Assembly (NCBI GenBank): GCA_964602475.1
Contig: CAZRRN010000001.1
Coordinates: forward strand, 36,946-100,945
Direction: 5' to 3'
Length of the DNA stretch: 64,000 bases
DNA from: SZUA-448 sp964602475
GTDB taxonomy: Bacteria; Bacillota; Clostridia; Lachnospirales; Lachnospiraceae
Under the pieces are notes generated by a model, which ran no database searches, was not told the origin of the DNA, and saw only the letters and a list, made by a program, of their open reading frames with translations. The position numbers and the translations under genes are program-made. Shown here one piece after another: positions 25,128 to 34,689 of this stretch (positions are counted from its first letter, which is position 1; each line of letters begins with the position of its first letter).

Positions 25128-27191
25128 ATGAGTAAACGGAAACTCAAAATAAAAGGGGCCATGAGACTGTATCTGTACTGGCCGTTAATTCTGTTGCCAC
25201 TGCTTGTCTGTATGGCGGTGTTCGTCTATCTGGTTGATGCGAAGTCCGGATTGATGACCGGGGTGTTCGTATTAATCTACGCAGCGATTGTCTGCATTGC
25301 TTTTCTTACACAGCGTCCGAAAATTGTTGGTGATTTGGTGCGTTTTGCATCGGATTACAGTCATATCCAGAGAACACTCATCCGGGAAATGAAAGTACCT
25401 TATGCGGTGATGGATGTCGATGGAAGACTGCTCTGGTTCAATGACAGCTTCGCAGAAATTGCCAAGGTGGAACATGCGTCAAGACAGCCGGTTTTTCAGA
25501 TATTTGGAGGAATTGATGCAGGAATTCTGCCACAGGATGAGCAGGACACCGAGCTTCATATTGTACATGGAGATCGGAACTATTTTGCACAATTCCGCCG
25601 TATTATGGCGGTTGATTTTGATGACGATGCTTACTGGGCCTATGAGAACAGGCAGGGAGAGCAGGAAAAACACAGCTATCTGATTACGATGTATCTTCAT
25701 GACGAGACAGAGAATATGACTTTGAAGAAAGACATTTCCGATCAGAAGCTGATTATAGGACTTTTGTATATTGATAATTACGAAGAGGTTCTGGAGAGTA
25801 TTGATGAAGTGCGACGGTCTCTTCTGACAGCGTTAGTTGATCGAAAAATTAATAAAAGTTTGCAGTCCATTGATGCCATTATCAAAAAGCTCGAAAAAGA
25901 TAAATACATTTGTATCTTTCAGAATAAATATCTGGCTCAGCTTCGCTCCACCCGTTTTCCGGTATTGGATGAGGTACGTGCCGTCAACATAGGAAACGAG
26001 CTTCCCGTTACAATCAGTATGGGACTCAGTGTTGATGCGGAATCCTTTGTAAAGGGTTATGAGCAGGCGCGGGCAGCGATTGATCTTGCACTTGGAAGAG
26101 GTGGGGATCAGGTCGTACTGCGGGAACGTGAGAACACCTATTATTACGGTGGAAAAAGCGTATCCGTGGAGAAGAATACCCGCGTGAAGGCGCGTGTCAA
26201 AGCGCATGCTTTTCGAGAGCTCGTGGAAGGCAAGGATGAACTGATTGTTATGGGTCATTCCATTGGCGACGTGGATTCCTTCGGCGCAGCAATCGGTGTT
26301 TATCGAATCGCCAAGACGCTGAACAAAAAAGCGCATGTTGTGATTAACGAGGTAACATCATCGCTTCGACCGATGATGAACCGTTTTCTCAACAATACCG
26401 AATATGAAGAAGATTTATTTGTCAACAGTCCGCAGGCGCGGGAGCTGTTAAATAAAAACGTGCTTCTGGTACTGGTTGATGTAAACCGTGCCAGCTACTG
26501 TGAGTGCCCGGAGCTGGCTGAGCTGGCGGAAAGTGTAGTCATTCTTGATCATCACCGTCTGGCGGGAGAGACTCAGGACAACGCGGTTCTGTCCTACATT
26601 GAACCCTATGCTTCATCGGCATGCGAAATGGTTGCTGAGATTCTTCAATATACCAGTGACGATCTGAAGCTGAAGCAGGCAGAAGCAGATGCGATGTATG
26701 CAGGAATAATGATTGATACGAACAACTTTCTTACAAAGACAGGTGTGCGGACATTTGAAGCGGCTGCTTTTCTGCGCCGGAACGGTGCGGATGTAACAAG
26801 AATCCGAAAAATGTTCCGTTCTGATCTGCAGGAATATATGGTAAAAGCTTCAGCGGTTTCCTCAACGGAAGTATACCGTGAGAATTATGCATTTGCCTCA
26901 CTTAATAAAGGAAGTTTGGAGAGTCCGACGGTTCTTGGCGCACAGGTTGCCAATGATCTGATGAACATTGCCAATATTAAGGCAGCATTTGTCTTTACCG
27001 AATTTAACGGGAAGGTTTATATCAGTGCACGCTCCATTGATGAATTCAATGTACAGATTTTGATGGAAAAGCTTGGCGGCGGTGGTCATATGAGTGTAGC
27101 CGGAGCACAGCTTACCGACTGCTCACTGGAGGAAGCAATTATGAAGGTGAAGAATTGTCTGGATGAAATGATAGAAGCCGGAGAGTTCTGA
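25128..27191 (+). CDS. gdpP: Cyclic-di-AMP phosphodiesterase GdpP
   Basis: This 687-residue membrane protein hydrolyses c-di-AMP and so affects osmolyte transport and cell-wall stress. Two helices span residues 13-62. A PAS-like sensor (about 75-190) and a degenerate GGDEF domain (about 200-330) follow; the catalytic GGDEF loop is not retained. The DHH domain starts near 355 (MGHSIGDVDSFGAA) with VILDHHRLAG near 470. DHHA1 ends the chain (GGGGHMSVAGAQ near 650). ATG 25128 is chosen on context. It heads the gdpP-rplI-dnaB order conserved in Firmicutes. Confidence 0.93.
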   Translation: MSKRKLKIKGAMRLYLYWPLILLPLLVCMAVFVYLVDAKSGLMTGVFVLIYAAIVCIAFLTQRPKIVGDLVRFASDYSHIQRTLIREMKVPYAVMDVDGRLLWFNDSFAEIAKVEHASRQPVFQIFGGIDAGILPQDEQDTELHIVHGDRNYFAQFRRIMAVDFDDDAYWAYENRQGEQEKHSYLITMYLHDETENMTLKKDISDQKLIIGLLYIDNYEEVLESIDEVRRSLLTALVDRKINKSLQSIDAIIKKLEKDKYICIFQNKYLAQLRSTRFPVLDEVRAVNIGNELPVTISMGLSVDAESFVKGYEQARAAIDLALGRGGDQVVLRERENTYYYGGKSVSVEKNTRVKARVKAHAFRELVEGKDELIVMGHSIGDVDSFGAAIGVYRIAKTLNKKAHVVINEVTSSLRPMMNRFLNNTEYEEDLFVNSPQARELLNKNVLLVLVDVNRASYCECPELAELAESVVILDHHRLAGETQDNAVLSYIEPYASSACEMVAEILQYTSDDLKLKQAEADAMYAGIMIDTNNFLTKTGVRTFEAAAFLRRNGADVTRIRKMFRSDLQEYMVKASAVSSTEVYRENYAFASLNKGSLESPTVLGAQVANDLMNIANIKAAFVFTEFNGKVYISARSIDEFNVQILMEKLGGGGHMSVAGAQLTDCSLEEAIMKVKNCLDEMIEAGEF

Positions 27192-27197
27192 TACAAG

Positions 27198-27323
27198 TAT
27201 AATAATTAATACAGAATGAAGATTAGTGTGAAAGATGAGCCTTTCACACGCAGATTTGTGCCTGCGCGGTGCTTGACACAAAGTCTGTTATGCGCAAAAA
27301 GCCACGCAGAAATGGAGATTAGA
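27198..27323 (+). promoter_or_regulatory. Recurrent structured 5' leader element, copy 2 (rplI), with its -10 box
   Basis: TATAAT at 27198-27203 lies just past the gdpP stop, without a clear -35. The 98-base element spans 27226-27323 and ends at the rplI ATG. Relative to copy 1 there are six substitutions: two in the loop of the first hairpin (the 9-bp stem 27226-27234 with 27241-27249 is intact), two near the 3' arm of the GC stem, one of which makes a C-A mismatch, and two just before the ATG. Confidence 0.7.
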
Positions 27324-27770
27324 ATGGAAGTTATATTAATGGAAGATGTAAAGGCGCTCGGGAAGAAGGGGCAGATTGTAAAAGTCAATGATGGCTATGC
27401 CCGGAACTTTATCCTTCCGAAGAGACTTGGAATTGAAGCAAATGCCAAGAACCTGCGGGATTTGGAAGCAAAGAAGGCAGCGGAGGCGCAGCACCAGAAG
27501 GAGCTTCTGGATGAAGCAAGAGAGCTTGGAGAAAAACTGAAAACCGTATCGGTGACCTTGAGAATCAAGGTCGGAGAGAACGGAAAGGTATTTGGTTCAG
27601 TTTCCTCGAAAGAAATAACCGCCGTTCTTCTGGAACAGCAGAATCTTGAGATTGATAAGAAGAAGCTGCAGCTGGCGGAGCCGATAAAAAATGTCGGGGA
27701 ATATGATGTACCGGTTAAGCTTCATCCGCAGGTTACAGTGAGTATTAAGGTGAAAGTAGAAGGCGAATAA
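27324..27770 (+). CDS. rplI: 50S ribosomal protein bL9
   Basis: This 148-residue protein is a full-length bL9: N-terminal domain MEVILMEDVKALGKKGQIVK, then DGYARNFILPKRLG, a long connecting helix (LRDLEAKKAAEAQHQKEL), and the C-terminal domain with GENGKVFGSVSSKEI. It binds 23S rRNA at the L1 stalk base. I place the start at 27324 because upstream in-frame codons run through the structured leader. dnaB follows 22 bases downstream. Confidence 0.97.
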   Translation: MEVILMEDVKALGKKGQIVKVNDGYARNFILPKRLGIEANAKNLRDLEAKKAAEAQHQKELLDEARELGEKLKTVSVTLRIKVGENGKVFGSVSSKEITAVLLEQQNLEIDKKKLQLAEPIKNVGEYDVPVKLHPQVTVSIKVKVEGE

Positions 27771-27792
27771 CAGATTACAGGGGTAACATACG

Positions 27793-29142
27793 ATGGAAGA
27801 GGCTTTTATCAAGAAAATACCCCCGCACAGTGAAGAAGCAGAGCAGTCGGTGATTGGTTCCATGATCATTGACCGTGATGCAATCATTGCGGCGTCGGAA
27901 ATGATTACTTCGGAGGATTTCTATCAAAGCAGATATGGAATCCTCTTTGACGCAATCGTTGAATTATTTAACGAAGGAAAGCCTGCGGATCTTGTGATGC
28001 TTCAGGGAAAGCTGAAGGAGAAGGAAGTTCCGCCGGAGCTGTGCAGTCTGGATTTTATTAAAAGTCTGGTAGATGCGGTTCCGACTTCGGCGAATATTCG
28101 GCATTATGTCGGGGTTGTAAAGGACAAGGCGCTGCTTCGTCAGATGATTAAGACGATGGAGGGAATCACCAACGAGTGCTACCTTGACAAAGAGAAGACA
28201 GAAGATATCATGGACTCGACTGAAAAGGATGTATTTGGTCTGCTTCAGAAGAGAAACATTACCGAATACACTGACATCCGGGATATTGTAATTGCATCTC
28301 TGGAGGGAATTGAAGCGGCGGCCTCCAGTAACGGGGGTGTTACCGGTGTCGAGACCGGTTTTATAGATCTTGATTATAAGACAGCCGGAATGCAGCCGTC
28401 GGATCTTATTCTTATTGCTGCCCGTCCTTCTATGGGAAAGACTGCATTTGTTCTGAATATAGCCGAGCATGCGGCAATTAAGCGGCATGTTCCGACTGCG
28501 ATTTTCAGCTTGGAAATGTCAAAGACTCAGATGGCAACCCGTATGCTTGCAATGAACTCCCGGGTTGATTCTCAGCTGATTCGAACCGGAAAGCTGAGTG
28601 ACAGCGACTGGGCAACCCTGATGGAAAGTGCACGCCTGCTTGGAGAAGCACCCTTGATTATCGATGATACTCCCGGTATAACAATTGGAGAGCTGCGTTC
28701 CAAATGCAGAAAATACAAGCTGGAAAAAGGACTTGGAATGATCATTATCGATTATTTGCAGCTGATGTCTGCCGGAAAGCGGATTGAAAGCCGTCAGCAG
28801 GAGATTTCCGAGATTTCCAGATCGTTAAAATCACTGGCAAGAGAGCTGAAATGCCCGGTAATCGCATGTTCCCAGCTGAGCCGTGCAGTCGAACAAAGAA
28901 ATGACAAGCGGCCGATGCTGTCCGATCTTCGTGAATCAGGAGCGATTGAGCAGGATGCCGATGTGGTGATGTTTATTTACCGTGACGAATACTATGAGAA
29001 GGATTCTCCTGACAAGGGGATTGCCGAGATCATCATTGGAAAACAGCGTAACGGTCCTACAGGTACGATACGCTTGCAGAGCCAGCTCGAATATACAAGA
29101 TTCAATAATCTGGCCGGTGGAGGAAACTATCAGAGCGAATAA
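27793..29142 (+). CDS. dnaB: Replicative DNA helicase
   Basis: The 449-residue hexameric helicase unwinds DNA at the fork. The N-terminal helical domain runs from PPHSEEAEQSVIGSMIIDRD to about residue 105. The RecA-like domain has Walker A in ARPSMGKTAF near 211, Walker B in GMIIIDYLQLM, and CSQLSRAVEQR plus DLRESGAIEQDADVVMF. No intein is seen. It is the last gene of the gdpP-rplI-dnaB unit, closed by the hairpin at 29150. Confidence 0.97.
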   Translation: MEEAFIKKIPPHSEEAEQSVIGSMIIDRDAIIAASEMITSEDFYQSRYGILFDAIVELFNEGKPADLVMLQGKLKEKEVPPELCSLDFIKSLVDAVPTSANIRHYVGVVKDKALLRQMIKTMEGITNECYLDKEKTEDIMDSTEKDVFGLLQKRNITEYTDIRDIVIASLEGIEAAASSNGGVTGVETGFIDLDYKTAGMQPSDLILIAARPSMGKTAFVLNIAEHAAIKRHVPTAIFSLEMSKTQMATRMLAMNSRVDSQLIRTGKLSDSDWATLMESARLLGEAPLIIDDTPGITIGELRSKCRKYKLEKGLGMIIIDYLQLMSAGKRIESRQQEISEISRSLKSLARELKCPVIACSQLSRAVEQRNDKRPMLSDLRESGAIEQDADVVMFIYRDEYYEKDSPDKGIAEIIIGKQRNGPTGTIRLQSQLEYTRFNNLAGGGNYQSE

Positions 29143-29149
29143 CGGAAAA

Positions 29150-29173
29150 ACGGTTCTCCATACGGAGAACCGT
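29150..29173. terminator. Terminator between dnaB and the ferredoxin gene
   Basis: ACGGTTCTCC and GGAGAACCGT form a 10-bp stem with a 4-base loop between the converging genes. The downstream T run is weak on the plus strand; A bases upstream favour use on the minus strand too. Confidence 0.7.
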
Positions 29174-29201
29174 TCCTTATACTTGTTTGATGCTGACAGA
29201 A

Positions 29202-29372
29202 TTACGGCTCTTCAATAGATCCTGTCGGGCAGGTTGCAGCACAAGCGCCACACTCAAGGCAAGCATCAGGATCGATTTCGTAATGCTCTGCTCCTTCAGA
29301 AATTGCTCCTGCAGGACACTCTGCAGCGCAGGCACCACAGCTGATGCAACCATCGTTAATTTTATATGCCAT
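29202..29372 (-). CDS. 2[4Fe-4S] ferredoxin
   Basis: A 56-residue frame on the minus strand starts MAYKINDGCISCGACAAECP and ends LECGACAATCPTGSIEEP. It carries two CxxCxxCxxxCP motifs, the standard clostridial bacterial-type ferredoxin. GGAGG lies nine bases upstream of the ATG. It carries low-potential electrons and is the likely partner of the bifurcating hydrogenase encoded at 50669-55775 and other oxidoreductases. The gene is short but its eight cysteines and length are complete. Confidence 0.95.
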   Translation of the reverse strand: MAYKINDGCISCGACAAECPAGAISEGAEHYEIDPDACLECGACAATCPTGSIEEP

Positions 29373-29429
29373 GATTAAATTACCTCCTTTTCATGATGGT
29401 TCATATTGTACCGTAAAATTTGCCATTTT

Positions 29430-29456
29430 ACAAGGGGTTAGATTGAAAAATCACGC
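29430..29456 (+). repeat. 27-base direct repeat, left flank of the assembly gap
   Basis: The 27 bases before the N run are identical to the 27 bases after it (29557-29583). This looks like overlapping contig ends rather than a biological repeat. Confidence 0.9.
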
Positions 29457-29556
29457 NNNNNNNNNNNNNNNNNNNNNNNNNNNNNNNNNNNNNNNNNNNN
29501 NNNNNNNNNNNNNNNNNNNNNNNNNNNNNNNNNNNNNNNNNNNNNNNNNNNNNNNN
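29457..29556. other. Assembly gap of exactly 100 N
   Basis: A run of exactly 100 N is the usual placeholder for a gap of unknown size. The identical flanks and the adjoining palindrome suggest the true gap is zero or negative. Confidence 0.97.
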
Positions 29557-29583
29557 ACAAGGGGTTAGATTGAAAAATCACGC
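29557..29583 (+). repeat. 27-base direct repeat, right flank of the assembly gap
   Basis: Exact copy of 29430-29456; see the gap entry. Confidence 0.9.
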
Positions 29584-29604
29584 TGATGCGCTGATTTTTC
29601 GATC
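29568..29604. terminator. Long hairpin at the assembly break, possible bidirectional terminator
   Basis: GATTGAAAAATCA-CGC pairs with GCG-TGATTTTTCGATC around TGAT, a 16-bp stem with one mismatch and a one-base bulge. It is between the divergent ferredoxin and cca genes, so a terminator role is uncertain. It probably caused the assembly break. Confidence 0.5.
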
Positions 29605-29654
29605 GTCGAATTGAGAGAAAACACTGAGTTTATGGCCGGAGCAGAAAGGTTGAT

Positions 29655-30935
29655 ATGAAGATTGCTTTACCAGAAAAAGTATCCTATCTTATTGAACAGC
29701 TGCAGAGCGCAGGCTGGGAAGCCTATGCGGTCGGGGGCTGTGTTCGTGACCGCATGCTTGGAAAAGAGCCGGGAGACTGGGATATTACGACCTCTGCGGA
29801 TCCATATAAAGTTAAGGAGCTGTTCCGAAGAACAGTGGATACCGGAATAAAGCACGGAACAGTCACAGTGCTCCTTGGAGAAGACAGCTATGAGGTAACA
29901 ACCTACCGGTTGGACGGTGAATACGAGGATTCCCGTCACCCGAAGGAGGTCATTTTTACAAGAAGTCTGGCAGAGGATCTGAAACGCAGGGATTTTACGA
30001 TTAATGCGATGGCTTATAATGACCGTGACGGTCTGGTGGATTTGTTTCATGGACAGCAGGATCTGAAAAACCGACTGATCTGCTGTGTAGGAACGGCTGA
30101 GGAACGGTTTGAAGAGGACGCACTGCGCATTCTCCGTGCATTGCGCTTTTCAGCAACGCTTGGCTTTGAAGTTGAGGAAAATACAGCCCGTGCAATCAAA
30201 GAAAAGGTCGCTAAGCTTCGAAATATCAGCACAGAACGGATTCGTGAAGAACTGAATAAGATTCTTCTTTCACAGTCACCGGAACGCTTGATTGAGGTTC
30301 AGCAAGCAGGAATTATCCGGCTTTTGCTGCCGGAGCTTGAACTCTTTCTTACAGACGAGGTAAATGCAGAACGGATTCTTAAAGGGATTCCTGAAATGGT
30401 TTTTGGACATGAGCATCATACGGCACTGATTCTTGCATGGACCGTACTGCTTAATGCGGCGGCATTCTGCAACGGAGAACAGGATCGGAAACGCTTTTCC
30501 GGAAGGGTGCTGCGTCAGTTAAAATTTGACAACGATACAATTAAAAAGGCAGGGTGTCTTTCGGAGTACAGTACCGTACAGATTTCCCCGGATCCTGTTG
30601 TGATTCGTAAACAAATGAACCACATGGGGGAGGAGCTGTTTGATCTTTGGCTTGTGTATCTTCGGGGAGACCGGTTTCCGGATAAACGAAGGGTACCAGA
30701 GCATCTGATTGATGAAGTCTGTGAAAAAGTTGCCGGAATCCGGTCCGGACCTTATTGTATTTCCCTGCAGACACTGGCAGTCACCGGAGCAGACCTGATT
30801 GCAGACGGCAGACAGCCGGGAGCTGAGCTTGGAAGTACGCTGAACCGGCTTCTTGAAAAAGTTCTTGAAGAACCGGAGCTGAATGACAGGGAGACTCTTC
30901 TCGCACTCTCTCGTCATATGATAAAAACGGAATAA
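29655..30935 (+). CDS. cca: CCA tRNA nucleotidyltransferase
   Basis: This 426-residue class II enzyme adds or repairs the 3' CCA of tRNAs. The nucleotidyltransferase head has VGGCVRDRMLGKEPGDWDIT (GG and DxD motifs), followed by the RRDFTINAMAYN and EEDALRILRALRFSATLGFE motifs. The C-terminal region is the helical tRNA-binding part. There is an HD-like EHHTA near residue 256 but without a full HD domain pattern. The ATG at 29655 is weakly supported by GAAAGGTTG upstream. Confidence 0.93.
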   Translation: MKIALPEKVSYLIEQLQSAGWEAYAVGGCVRDRMLGKEPGDWDITTSADPYKVKELFRRTVDTGIKHGTVTVLLGEDSYEVTTYRLDGEYEDSRHPKEVIFTRSLAEDLKRRDFTINAMAYNDRDGLVDLFHGQQDLKNRLICCVGTAEERFEEDALRILRALRFSATLGFEVEENTARAIKEKVAKLRNISTERIREELNKILLSQSPERLIEVQQAGIIRLLLPELELFLTDEVNAERILKGIPEMVFGHEHHTALILAWTVLLNAAAFCNGEQDRKRFSGRVLRQLKFDNDTIKKAGCLSEYSTVQISPDPVVIRKQMNHMGEELFDLWLVYLRGDRFPDKRRVPEHLIDEVCEKVAGIRSGPYCISLQTLAVTGADLIADGRQPGAELGSTLNRLLEKVLEEPELNDRETLLALSRHMIKTE

Positions 30936-31075
30936 ATTAATACATCCCCTCATATGCTTTCAATGAACGAAGTTTCGCATATCATGCTGCTTGGCAGAGA
31001 ATCAGCGGAGCCGTACAGAAAGGAACCGAAAGGCACCGGACAGTAATTGGTGCAACGGGAAATGGGGGACGCAGG

Positions 31076-32086
31076 GTGGAAGACAGAAGGCTGGAAGTAC
31101 TGACGCAATACGGATTTACGGTGATTCACCATTACAGTGCGCGAGGGGCGCTTCTGCTCGAGACAGATGAGGGACTGAAACTACTGCGGTCATGCACCTC
31201 CGGAGAACAACGTCTGGAATTCGAAGCAGCGGTGAAGGGATACATCGTGGAGCATGGCGGTCCGTGTACCGATACTGTCTGCAGAACTACAGAAGGAAAG
31301 CTTCTTTCGGAGAACAGCTACGGGGATAAATTCTGTATCCGTGACTGGAAGAATGGTGAAGAATGCTGTCTGAAGCAGGAAAATCACTGCCTTACGGCAG
31401 TCGATACACTGGTGATGCTTCAGAAGTCATTGAAGGGATTTACGATAGAGGATACAACGCAGATCTATCAAAAGCCCTCTCTTCCGGAACAGTTTATCAA
31501 GCGAACCCGTGAACTGAAGCGTGTACGCAGCTACATAAGAGATAAAAAGCAAAAAAGTGAATTTGAGGTACTTTACCTGAAGCTCTGTGACCGGTACTAT
31601 GAACAGGCGCTGGAAGCAATGGACTATATGCAGAAGCTTCTGGTATTTGCAGGAGCACCGGTACGGCTTATTGGAACGGAGGGACTGTGCCACGGGAATT
31701 TTACCTACCACAGCCTGCTGGAGTGTCCGCCGGAAGCAGGGGAACCAAATAATTCGCTGTTCTTTGTTACCTCCTTTGATAAAGCGGTCTTTGGTCTGCA
31801 GGTGACAGATTTTTATTATCTGCTGCGGAAAACCATGGAGAAAAACGACTGGCTTCCCGAGCTTGGACATAAGATGATTGACCGGTATTTTGCAGAAAAA
31901 GACAATGCGGACTCCGATCTGCAGCTCTTGAGGGGACAGCTTATTTTCCCGGAGAAGTTCTGGAAAATAACAAATTACTATTATAATAACAGAAAATCCT
32001 GGATTCCGAGGAAGAACATACAAAAAATGTTCGCTAATCATGATCGTGAGCCTCTGAAGGAGGAATTTTTGCGAACACTGAACTGA
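31076..32086 (+). CDS. CotS-family spore coat protein (kinase-like fold)
   Basis: This 336-residue protein matches the CotS/YsxE/CotI family: a kinase-like N-terminal lobe (VIHHYSARGALLLETDEGLKL), SYGDKFCIRDWKNGEECC, a central coiled stretch (ELKRVRSYIRDKKQKSEFEV) and LCHGNFTYHSLL, where the aminoglycoside-kinase-like catalytic HGD is altered to HGN. Such proteins are outer spore coat components or modify coat polysaccharide. The start is GTG, with GGGGGAC upstream. The gene is good evidence that the organism forms spores. Confidence 0.82.
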   Translation: MEDRRLEVLTQYGFTVIHHYSARGALLLETDEGLKLLRSCTSGEQRLEFEAAVKGYIVEHGGPCTDTVCRTTEGKLLSENSYGDKFCIRDWKNGEECCLKQENHCLTAVDTLVMLQKSLKGFTIEDTTQIYQKPSLPEQFIKRTRELKRVRSYIRDKKQKSEFEVLYLKLCDRYYEQALEAMDYMQKLLVFAGAPVRLIGTEGLCHGNFTYHSLLECPPEAGEPNNSLFFVTSFDKAVFGLQVTDFYYLLRKTMEKNDWLPELGHKMIDRYFAEKDNADSDLQLLRGQLIFPEKFWKITNYYYNNRKSWIPRKNIQKMFANHDREPLKEEFLRTLN

Positions 32087-32145
32087 TGGCACAGCATTAA
32101 CAAAAGAAGCGGTTAGTGTATTGAGACTACCGCATTGAGGCAAAG

Positions 32146-33684
32146 ATGAAAGAATCCGTGAAAAGTACAAAAACAACCATCATATGCTGTATCATCATTG
32201 GGCTGCTGCTGATTGCTCTAGCTGTCTATACGGCTGTTTCGGGCGGGGATTTTAGTTTCCTTAAGGAACCGACAAAAGCTCCGACTCCGACAACCGTGCC
32301 GACGCCGACTTTGGCGAGTATACGTACAGTGGGTGATACCGAGGAACAGTTGGTGATTCTTTCTGTGGATACGGAAGGAAAGGTACTACGCGTCCGGGAG
32401 CCGGTTAATGGGAATGAATTCTCACTTTATTATACCGGCTCGGCGGATATCCGGAATCGCTTTGATCAGGTGATTGCTGCTTCACAGATTGCGGTCGGTT
32501 CCATTGCAGCCGTTTCATATGATAAAGAAACAAGCCGAGTTTATCGAATAGCCTTAAGCAGTAATTACTGGAAGCTTGAGAAAAAGACGAATCTGCAGAT
32601 TGATTTAAAAAAGGAAATGCTGACCGTAGAAGGAACCAACTACCGCTGTTCACAAAAGACGGTAGTTTTGTCCGGCGGAGAATTTTTGGCACCGGAAGAA
32701 TTACAGGCAATTGATATTGTAAATATCTACGGAGTTGGAGACCGTGTCTTTCTGATTGAGCTGTTGCAGGGGCATGGACAGCTGTATCTGATGAATGAAA
32801 CGGATTTTATCGGAGGAAGTCTGTACGTTGACAACGAATTTGCTGCACAGATAACAGCCGGAATGGCACTGGAAGTTCGTGAGGGAACCTATGAAATTGC
32901 TATTAGCTTCGGGGAGCTACATGGGGAAAAGACCATAGAAATCACACGGGGCGGAACAGCAATTTTTGATGCAGCGCCGTTTGGAGCAGAGGAGATACAG
33001 ACCGGACGGGCAGACTTTATCATCAGTCCGGAAGGCGCAGAGCTGTATATCGACGATACTTATCAGTATTTTACGGAACGTATTCTGCTGAGCTACGGTA
33101 CGCATACCGTTATGGTGTCGCTTGGAGGTTATACGACATGGACAGGAAGCATTACAATATCTTCCGAGCAGACGACACTTACCATTGCACTGGCGGAAAC
33201 AGTAACTGCTACCCCGACTCCGACAGCCGCTCCGACCCCGACGGGGCTGGTTGATGAGGGAGAAGATGGCGGCGAGACTACTCTGCCGGACAGCACCTCC
33301 GATGATACACCTGCATCCACGGATCAGACAGGTAATTCAGATGATGGGACAGGCGGTACTGACAGCTCAGATTCCTCAGAGAGCAAAGACAATACGGGTG
33401 AGGATACCGATGCGGAGGATGGAAACGGTTCCGCGGAAAGTGATGCAAATGCGGAGGGATCCGTTACAGTACAGATTATCTGGTATCCGGCTTCGGTAGT
33501 ACAGATTGACTCTGTCTACGCAGGGATGACCGACGCAAGCGGGATTCTTAATACAGTAATTACAAAGGGAACCCATGTAATACAGTTAATTCGAACCGTA
33601 CTGGATGGCAGTACAGTACCCGCAACCTATACTGTCGAAGTAGATTCCTCAACACCGGTCTTAAGTTTTCCGCACAGCAGCTGA
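32146..33684 (+). CDS. Membrane-anchored PEGA-domain surface protein
   Basis: The 512-residue protein has one N-terminal transmembrane helix (residues 10-32), a short APTPTTVPTPT stalk, two extracytoplasmic beta-rich domains, and a PEGA domain near residues 285-350 (DFIISPEGAELYIDDTYQYF, YGTHTVMVSLGGY). An acidic, Ser/Asp-rich linker follows (residues 360-440), then a second PEGA-like module at the C-terminus (VQIDSVYAGMTDASG). PEGA domains usually act in adhesion or wall interactions. It follows the CotS-like gene by 59 bases; a sporulation role is possible but unproven. Confidence 0.7.
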   Translation: MKESVKSTKTTIICCIIIGLLLIALAVYTAVSGGDFSFLKEPTKAPTPTTVPTPTLASIRTVGDTEEQLVILSVDTEGKVLRVREPVNGNEFSLYYTGSADIRNRFDQVIAASQIAVGSIAAVSYDKETSRVYRIALSSNYWKLEKKTNLQIDLKKEMLTVEGTNYRCSQKTVVLSGGEFLAPEELQAIDIVNIYGVGDRVFLIELLQGHGQLYLMNETDFIGGSLYVDNEFAAQITAGMALEVREGTYEIAISFGELHGEKTIEITRGGTAIFDAAPFGAEEIQTGRADFIISPEGAELYIDDTYQYFTERILLSYGTHTVMVSLGGYTTWTGSITISSEQTTLTIALAETVTATPTPTAAPTPTGLVDEGEDGGETTLPDSTSDDTPASTDQTGNSDDGTGGTDSSDSSESKDNTGEDTDAEDGNGSAESDANAEGSVTVQIIWYPASVVQIDSVYAGMTDASGILNTVITKGTHVIQLIRTVLDGSTVPATYTVEVDSSTPVLSFPHSS

Positions 33685-33692
33685 TCTTATAA

Positions 33693-34505
33693 TCAGATTC
33701 GAACCTTGTGCTTTTTGAAAAACTTACTGTCACGTCTTCTTGAAATTGTACCATAATTTTCGTGAACGGTAACGGACTGGCTGCGTCCGGTCTGGTGTTC
33801 CCGGATGATACGGTCGATTCCGCGGAAGCGTTCCTCTTCACGTTCCTCCCGGAGACGAAGAAGCATATCAACTTCGCGGGTTACGGATTCCGTCAGACAC
33901 TGGTTCATTTCCTCTATCAGCTGGCGGTTATTGCCCTGTACTGCAGTGGAAACGATATCGTTCATGATGCTTCGGAACTGTAGCAGCTTCTCTTCGCTGC
34001 TTGGTAGCTCCTGTGTTGATGAAATGACCGCTGTCATGGCACAGGCAGCTTCAGCATCTGCCTCCTGTCCGCTTGATGAAGGAGCATTTATAGCTTCGTT
34101 TTCTGCGGATTTGACAGCAGAAATATCCTCATTCGCTGTCACGGAACGGTCTGCTTCTTCGGAATATGCTCCGGATGTCAACGCCTCTTTGTCAGCAGAC
34201 TCAGGATTCTCTGTACCGAGAGCAAGATCGAGACGATTACGCAGATCAATCAGACGTTCGGAATCCAGAGATTCAATCCGCGGTAGATCCGGCAGCAGAA
34301 GTTTGATTGCTTTCAGCTGAAATCCTTTTTCCTTCAGGTCTCTGACAGAACGAAGCAGGAGAATATCTTCTTTTCGATAATAGCGGTGTCCCATCTCATT
34401 TCTTGGAATTTCAATACCGATTTCGTCTTCCCAGTAACGCAGAACATGAGGTTCCACGTTCACCTTTTTTGCCGCATCCGATATCATATACCTTTTTTCA
34501 CCCAT
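33693..34505 (-). CDS. MerR-family regulator with long acidic linker
   Basis: This 270-residue protein has a MerR-type winged helix at residues 5-75 (YMISDAAKKVNVEPHVLRYW, RYYRKEDILLLRSVRDLKEK). An Ala/Glu/Ser-rich linker covers residues 95-170. A coiled coil follows (IEEMNQCLTESVTREVDMLL, LREEREEERFRGIDRI), then a basic tail RRRDSKFFKKHKVRI. There is no effector-binding domain. The layout recalls RacA-type chromosome-organising proteins more than metal-sensing MerR proteins. That is inference. It diverges from the T-box/metG transcript. Confidence 0.75.
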   Translation of the reverse strand: MGEKRYMISDAAKKVNVEPHVLRYWEDEIGIEIPRNEMGHRYYRKEDILLLRSVRDLKEKGFQLKAIKLLLPDLPRIESLDSERLIDLRNRLDLALGTENPESADKEALTSGAYSEEADRSVTANEDISAVKSAENEAINAPSSSGQEADAEAACAMTAVISSTQELPSSEEKLLQFRSIMNDIVSTAVQGNNRQLIEEMNQCLTESVTREVDMLLRLREEREEERFRGIDRIIREHQTGRSQSVTVHENYGTISRRRDSKFFKKHKVRI

Positions 34506-34689
34506 ACGATCGCCTCCTGTCAGAAATTACCATTATTATAAGCGCAGGGAGAATTCTTTTCAACTGTACAAAATGAAAAACCGAAAAAACCGTTCGCCCG
34601 AAATCGACAGAAGTACTGTGAAAACCGAAAAACCTTAAAAAATGCTTGCATTTTTTTGAAACACAAAGTATAATGTGCAAAATAAACAA

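Noticed and set aside
33690..33720. tRNA-like GATTCGAACC
   Set aside because: It lies at the end of the MerR-family coding sequence and no acceptor or anticodon stems surround it.
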